Of a stretch of 64,000 nt of DNA, positions 62,502-64,000 are shown piece after piece (the stretch's first letter is position 1; each line of letters opens with the position of its first letter). A program made the position numbers and the translations under genes. This DNA is from Kribbella pratensis. GTDB taxonomy: Bacteria > Actinomycetota > Actinomycetes > Propionibacteriales > Kribbellaceae. Location of the stretch: positions 124,001-188,000 of the forward strand of contig NZ_SODU01000001.1 of assembly GCF_004366075.1 (NCBI RefSeq), read 5' to 3'. A model generated the notes under the pieces. The model saw nothing but the letters and a program-made list of their open reading frames with translations, was not told the DNA's origin and searched no databases.

Positions 62502-63701
62502 GTGAAGGCGAGATCCGAGGCGTTGGCGTTGCTGGCGGGAGGCGGTACGGCGGACTTCGCGTTCCGGATCTCCCAGGTCGCGCTGCCGCTGGTGATCCTC
62601 CGGGAAACGGGATCGGTGGCGGCGACCGGACTCGTTGCGGGTGCAGCAGGGGTGCCCGTGCTCTTGTCGCCGTGGTGGGCGCGCAGGGCTCGGCAGTGGG
62701 TGGACTCGGGGCCGCGGCTCGCCGGCGTCGCGCTGGTGTCCGCGATCGCGTTGGCGTCAGTGCCGGCGGCGGCCGGGTTGGGAATCTTGTCTCCGGAGCT
62801 CCTGATCATGAGCGGGTTGCTGCTCGGCTGCGGCGACGCGCTGTCGAACCCGGGACGATCGGCACTGCTCGCCGACACCGGCGACCGATGGGGTGCCGGT
62901 CGGGCGGTGCAGTTGCTGACCTGGCAAGACGGACTACGACGCGTGGGGATGCTCATCGGTCCGTCTGTCGGTGCTTTGGCGGTGTCGACCGGGTTGACGA
63001 GTGGGTTGCTGTGGGTCGAGGCCGCGACTGTTGCCGGCGCCGGGTTGCTTGCGTGCAGTGTGCGGGCCGAGCATGCCCCCGAAGGGGTGGTGACGCCGTC
63101 GATCCGGGGGAGCCTGCGTGGTCGGCCCGAGGTCGCGTACGGCTGGGTCGTCCGGGGAACGGGGTGCGTTACCTGGTTCGCGTTCACGTTGGGGTTGTCG
63201 GTGCTGGGGGAAGAGCGCGGGCAGCCGGGGATCTACCTGGCGGCGGGAATGACCGGGTACGGCGTCGGGTCGCTCGTCGGGACTGCCGTGTCGTTGGCAG
63301 TGGTACGGCGTACCCGGCCAGTGGTGACCGCCTCGATGGCGTGGGCCTGGAGCGGGTTGTGCTGGGTCGGAATGGGCGTCTGGACGACACCGCCCGTGGT
63401 CGCCGTGATGGGTGCGCTCTCGGGGGTGACCGTGGTGATCGGGATCGCGGCGATCTCCGTTCTCATCACCCGGTCGTCGGCGGGAGCCGAGCGACGCGCG
63501 TTGCTCTCCGGGCAGAGCGTCGTCGTGAACGCCGGGAGCGCGGCCGGGATGCTCGTCGGAGGACCGATCATCGGGGCGGTCGGAGCCGAGCTCGCGCTGA
63601 TCGGGGCGGGACTCGTCACCGCGGCTGTCGCCATGCTGGTCCTGGTCCGGTGTCAGACTGCGACTCATGCCAGAGATCACGACCTTGGCCGAGCGGCCTG
63701 A
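62502..63701 (+). CDS. MFS transporter (about 12 helices)
   Basis: This 399-residue protein starts at GTG 62502 (MKARSEALALLAGGGTADFA). Hydrophobic helices recur throughout, for example LVAGAAGVPVLLSPWW, LAGVALVSAIALASVPAAAG, GYGVGSLVGTAVSLAVV, VVAVMGALSGVTVVIGIAAI and ALIGAGLVTAAVAMLVL. It is probably an exporter or permease under the divergent LysR regulator. The next gene overlaps its 3' end by 35 bp in another frame. Confidence 0.88.
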   Translation: MKARSEALALLAGGGTADFAFRISQVALPLVILRETGSVAATGLVAGAAGVPVLLSPWWARRARQWVDSGPRLAGVALVSAIALASVPAAAGLGILSPELLIMSGLLLGCGDALSNPGRSALLADTGDRWGAGRAVQLLTWQDGLRRVGMLIGPSVGALAVSTGLTSGLLWVEAATVAGAGLLACSVRAEHAPEGVVTPSIRGSLRGRPEVAYGWVVRGTGCVTWFAFTLGLSVLGEERGQPGIYLAAGMTGYGVGSLVGTAVSLAVVRRTRPVVTASMAWAWSGLCWVGMGVWTTPPVVAVMGALSGVTVVIGIAAISVLITRSSAGAERRALLSGQSVVVNAGSAAGMLVGGPIIGAVGAELALIGAGLVTAAVAMLVLVRCQTATHARDHDLGRAA

Positions 63702-64000
63702 GTACCAGGAGCGGATGTACGAGTTCGCCGACGCGTGGCCGGCGTTCATGCACAACGACCCGATCGGCAACGCGTTCATGAGTCAGGTCCCCGTGCACTT
63801 CCCTGACCAGTGCGTGGTCGCGACCGAGCACGGCGACCTGGTCGCGCACGGCCGGAGCGTCCCGTTCGTGTTCCCGGACGAGAACCGCACCGAGCTTCCG
63901 GCCGGCGGCTGGGATCGCGTGCTGCACTGGGGTTTCCAGGACCTCCGCAACGACCGTACGCCGAACGTCTCGAGCGCCCTGGAGATCCTCATCCGGCCGT
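63667..64000 (+). CDS. Putative GNAT-related protein, N-terminal part (runs off the right edge)
   Basis: An open frame starts at ATG 63667 (MPEITTLAERPEYQERMYEF) and continues through ADAWPAFMHNDPIGNAFMSQ, VVATEHGDLVAHGRSVPFVF and LPAGGWDRVLHWGFQDLRND to NVSSALEILIRP at the edge. The layout resembles a family of actinomycete acetyltransferase-like proteins in which VSALEI and the following residues form the acetyl-CoA site. About 111 residues are visible. The assignment is tentative because the catalytic half lies outside. Confidence 0.75.
   Translation, partial: MPEITTLAERPEYQERMYEFADAWPAFMHNDPIGNAFMSQVPVHFPDQCVVATEHGDLVAHGRSVPFVFPDENRTELPAGGWDRVLHWGFQDLRNDRTPNVSSALEILIRP

Overview
The window is GC-rich actinomycete chromosome. 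Very high GC at third codon positions, frequent GTG starts, many 4-bp ATGA/GTGA gene overlaps, an NrtR/NadC/NadA locus, BNR and GH106 secreted-sugar enzymes and several actinobacterial families suggest a soil actinomycete of the Kribbella/Nocardioidales type. The genus is an inference and cannot be proved here.

Layout. (1) 0-20 kb is mixed chromosomal sequence: the start of nadA, nadC and the divergent regulator nrtR with two matching operator-like boxes; a membrane gene; hrpB; an AraC/PhyH divergent pair; a secreted BNR protein; a secreted hypothetical; an MFS exporter; a TlpA-type lipoprotein; a stand-alone nuoD; a methyltransferase and an ECF sigma factor. This stretch also holds decayed genes: a frameshifted PLDc_N membrane gene, a GNAT remnant, an epimerase 3' piece and a frameshifted CaiB/BaiF CoA-transferase. 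(2) 20.3-21.1 kb is a junction where a LuxR-type regulator fragment abuts the 3' part of a large serine recombinase. (3) 21.2-52.5 kb looks like a genomic island. It carries an HNH endonuclease, a cluster of tiny overlapping genes, a gene-poor repeat-rich stretch, an OLD-type ATPase/TOPRIM protein, and a three-gene set: an exonuclease-DinG-RecQ fusion of about 2000 residues, a 756-residue unknown, and a 1969-residue STAND-like ATPase. It continues with a pentapeptide-repeat membrane protein, a TIGR02391 protein, a graspetide (omega-ester RiPP) cluster with its XRE regulator, and an intact large serine recombinase whose 3' end runs into tRNA-Leu(GAG). (4) 52.5-64 kb is again chromosomal: a glyoxalase-fold protein, an EndoV-like protein, a hydrolase, a Rieske operon, an M20 peptidase, a GH106 rhamnosidase-like enzyme, and a LysR/MFS divergent pair.

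The main candidates for new biology are the exonuclease-DinG-RecQ / unknown / STAND-ATPase operon (27.4-41.6 kb), probably a defence system I cannot match to a named one, with an OLD-type nuclease downstream; and the graspetide cluster (45.5-50.3 kb), which has a PIMT-like methyltransferase and a lysine-free precursor tail containing an Asp-Gly step.
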